DNA of 64,000 bases from Episyrphus balteatus (lineage: Eukaryota > Arthropoda > Insecta > Diptera > Syrphidae), in assembly GCF_945859705.1 (NCBI RefSeq), contig NC_079135.1:35513679-35577678 (forward strand), in the 5' to 3' direction. Numbering within the stretch: position 1 is the stretch's first letter; each line of letters starts with the position of its first letter. Of the stretch, positions 63,687 to 64,000 are shown in pieces. A program made the translations under genes and the position numbers. A model generated the notes under the pieces. That model searched no databases, was not told the DNA's origin, and saw only the letters and a program-made list of their open reading frames with translations.

Positions 63687-63759
63687 AATTTATTTTTAAA
63701 TGCCAAACGAAAGTCAAAATATTAAAAAAAAATAATAAAATAATATAAGGAACGTAACC

Positions 63760-64000
63760 CTACAAATGTGGCAACCCCATTCAAATGAATACAACACTGA
63801 CAAAAATCTTCTTTGAACAAAACAGTATAACTTTTTATGCACTAGAAAGCTAAACTATACGCCATATTTTAGATAATACTCCCTTCTATCTTAAAAATGT
63901 AGGGTGCCACCTCGCAAATGCAGACAAGTGCTCGGCAACCCTACTAAATTGCTAAAAAACGCAAAAATCACTTGTTTTTTGGCATTTGGATAAGGTTGCC
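63760..64000. repeat. Cluster of GGCAACCC / GGGTTGCC-type motifs
   Basis: GGCAACCCC at 63770-63778, AGGGTGCCAC at 63901-63910, GGCAACCCT at 63934-63942 and AAGGTTGCC at 63992-64000. The second and third face each other as an imperfect inverted repeat (TAGGGTGCC / GGCAACCCTA). With the hairpin at 62569-62619 this makes six copies in 1.4 kb. They look like ends of short elements nested in the intron. Confidence 0.5.

Larger units (their letters stand above)
62640..63690 (+). mobile_element. Interspersed repeat with (TCTG)n and modular A+T-rich body
   Basis: The layout is GTGGGTCCGGCAATTC, then (TCTG)n, then GAGCTGCAGCCTAAACG, TTCTTCAAACTTGGTAG, GATTCCCTAGAGGGGAAATT, two AACGGTACCTG modules, a long A+T-rich stretch, and an end-like GCAAGTACGTGCGACCCC segment. 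A tetranucleotide run followed by a line such as CTTCAAACTTGG is typical of abundant, non-autonomous insect repeats, often Helitron or non-LTR derivatives. There is no transposase or reverse transcriptase coding sequence. Boundaries are approximate and the class is undetermined. Confidence 0.5.
61329..64000 (+). other. Kri1 intron 3, at least 2672 nt, running off the window
   Basis: The donor GTACGT follows the AAT codon ending exon 3 at 61328. Reading through gives a short hydrophobic tail (VRILMFIPILHF) and a stop at 61386-61388, unlike KRI1, so splicing is the better reading. I looked for the next conserved KRI1 block (acidic residues followed by W-L-K) on the plus strand and did not find it. 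The donor is weaker than those of introns 1 and 2. An alternative is that the locus is broken here by transposon insertion. Confidence 0.6.

Overview
The window is eukaryotic, most likely an insect and possibly a dipteran. The pointers are very short spliceosomal introns (63 and 56 nt) with GT..AG ends and GACTAAC branch sites, strong A+T bias, insect-type dispersed repeats, and a ribosome-biogenesis gene of the KRI1 family. Nothing in it looks bacterial. No species can be named from the sequence alone.

Positions 1 to about 59157 are one head-to-tail satellite DNA array: roughly 300 copies of a 195/196-bp monomer (about 31% G+C by hand count of one copy), broken only by a 200-N assembly gap at 1563-1762. 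Two main monomer classes occur. Class A has CTCCTTAACCAAG followed by CACTATC or CACCATC. Class B has CTCGTTAACCGAG followed by CACATCAAAACTT(T)GC, and where TTTGC is present the unit is 196 bp. Class A and A-like copies lie at both ends, class B dominates the middle, and A and B alternate in a broad zone from about 33 to 50 kb. Inside the array there are successive local higher-order repeats (HORs) with different periods: 1547 bp, 586 bp, 1555 bp, 787 bp, 581 bp, 2515 bp, 376/379 bp, 1773 bp, 391 bp, and a pair of 2730-bp 14-mers at 50221-55680. The many 64-135-codon ORFs here are products of the repeat unit and are not annotated as genes.

The array ends at 59138-59157 inside a sequence resembling the terminus of an insect transposable element (59138-59236). 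A tRNA-derived, SINE-like segment lies on the minus strand just beyond (59291-59362). About 1.4 kb of A+T-rich flank follows, with a possible TATA-type promoter, an unrecognised open frame and a foldback.

The only gene I can name is the 5' part of a Kri1 homologue on the plus strand: three coding exons at 60628-60754, 60818-61096 and 61153-61328, together 194 codons. Its upstream region carries a CACGTG E-box. The third intron starts at 61329 and runs out of the window. It holds interspersed repeat debris: a (TCTG)10 microsatellite in a repeat module, short palindromes, and several GGCAACCC/GGGTTGCC motifs, one pair forming a perfect 15-bp inverted repeat.

I found no CRISPR array, rRNA, intact tRNA, phage or bacterial operon. 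The points most worth following up are the HOR architecture, the transposon-like edge of the array, the presence/absence of a CTCG..CGAG dyad between monomer classes, and a housekeeping gene sitting about 1.5 kb from a satellite of at least 59 kb.
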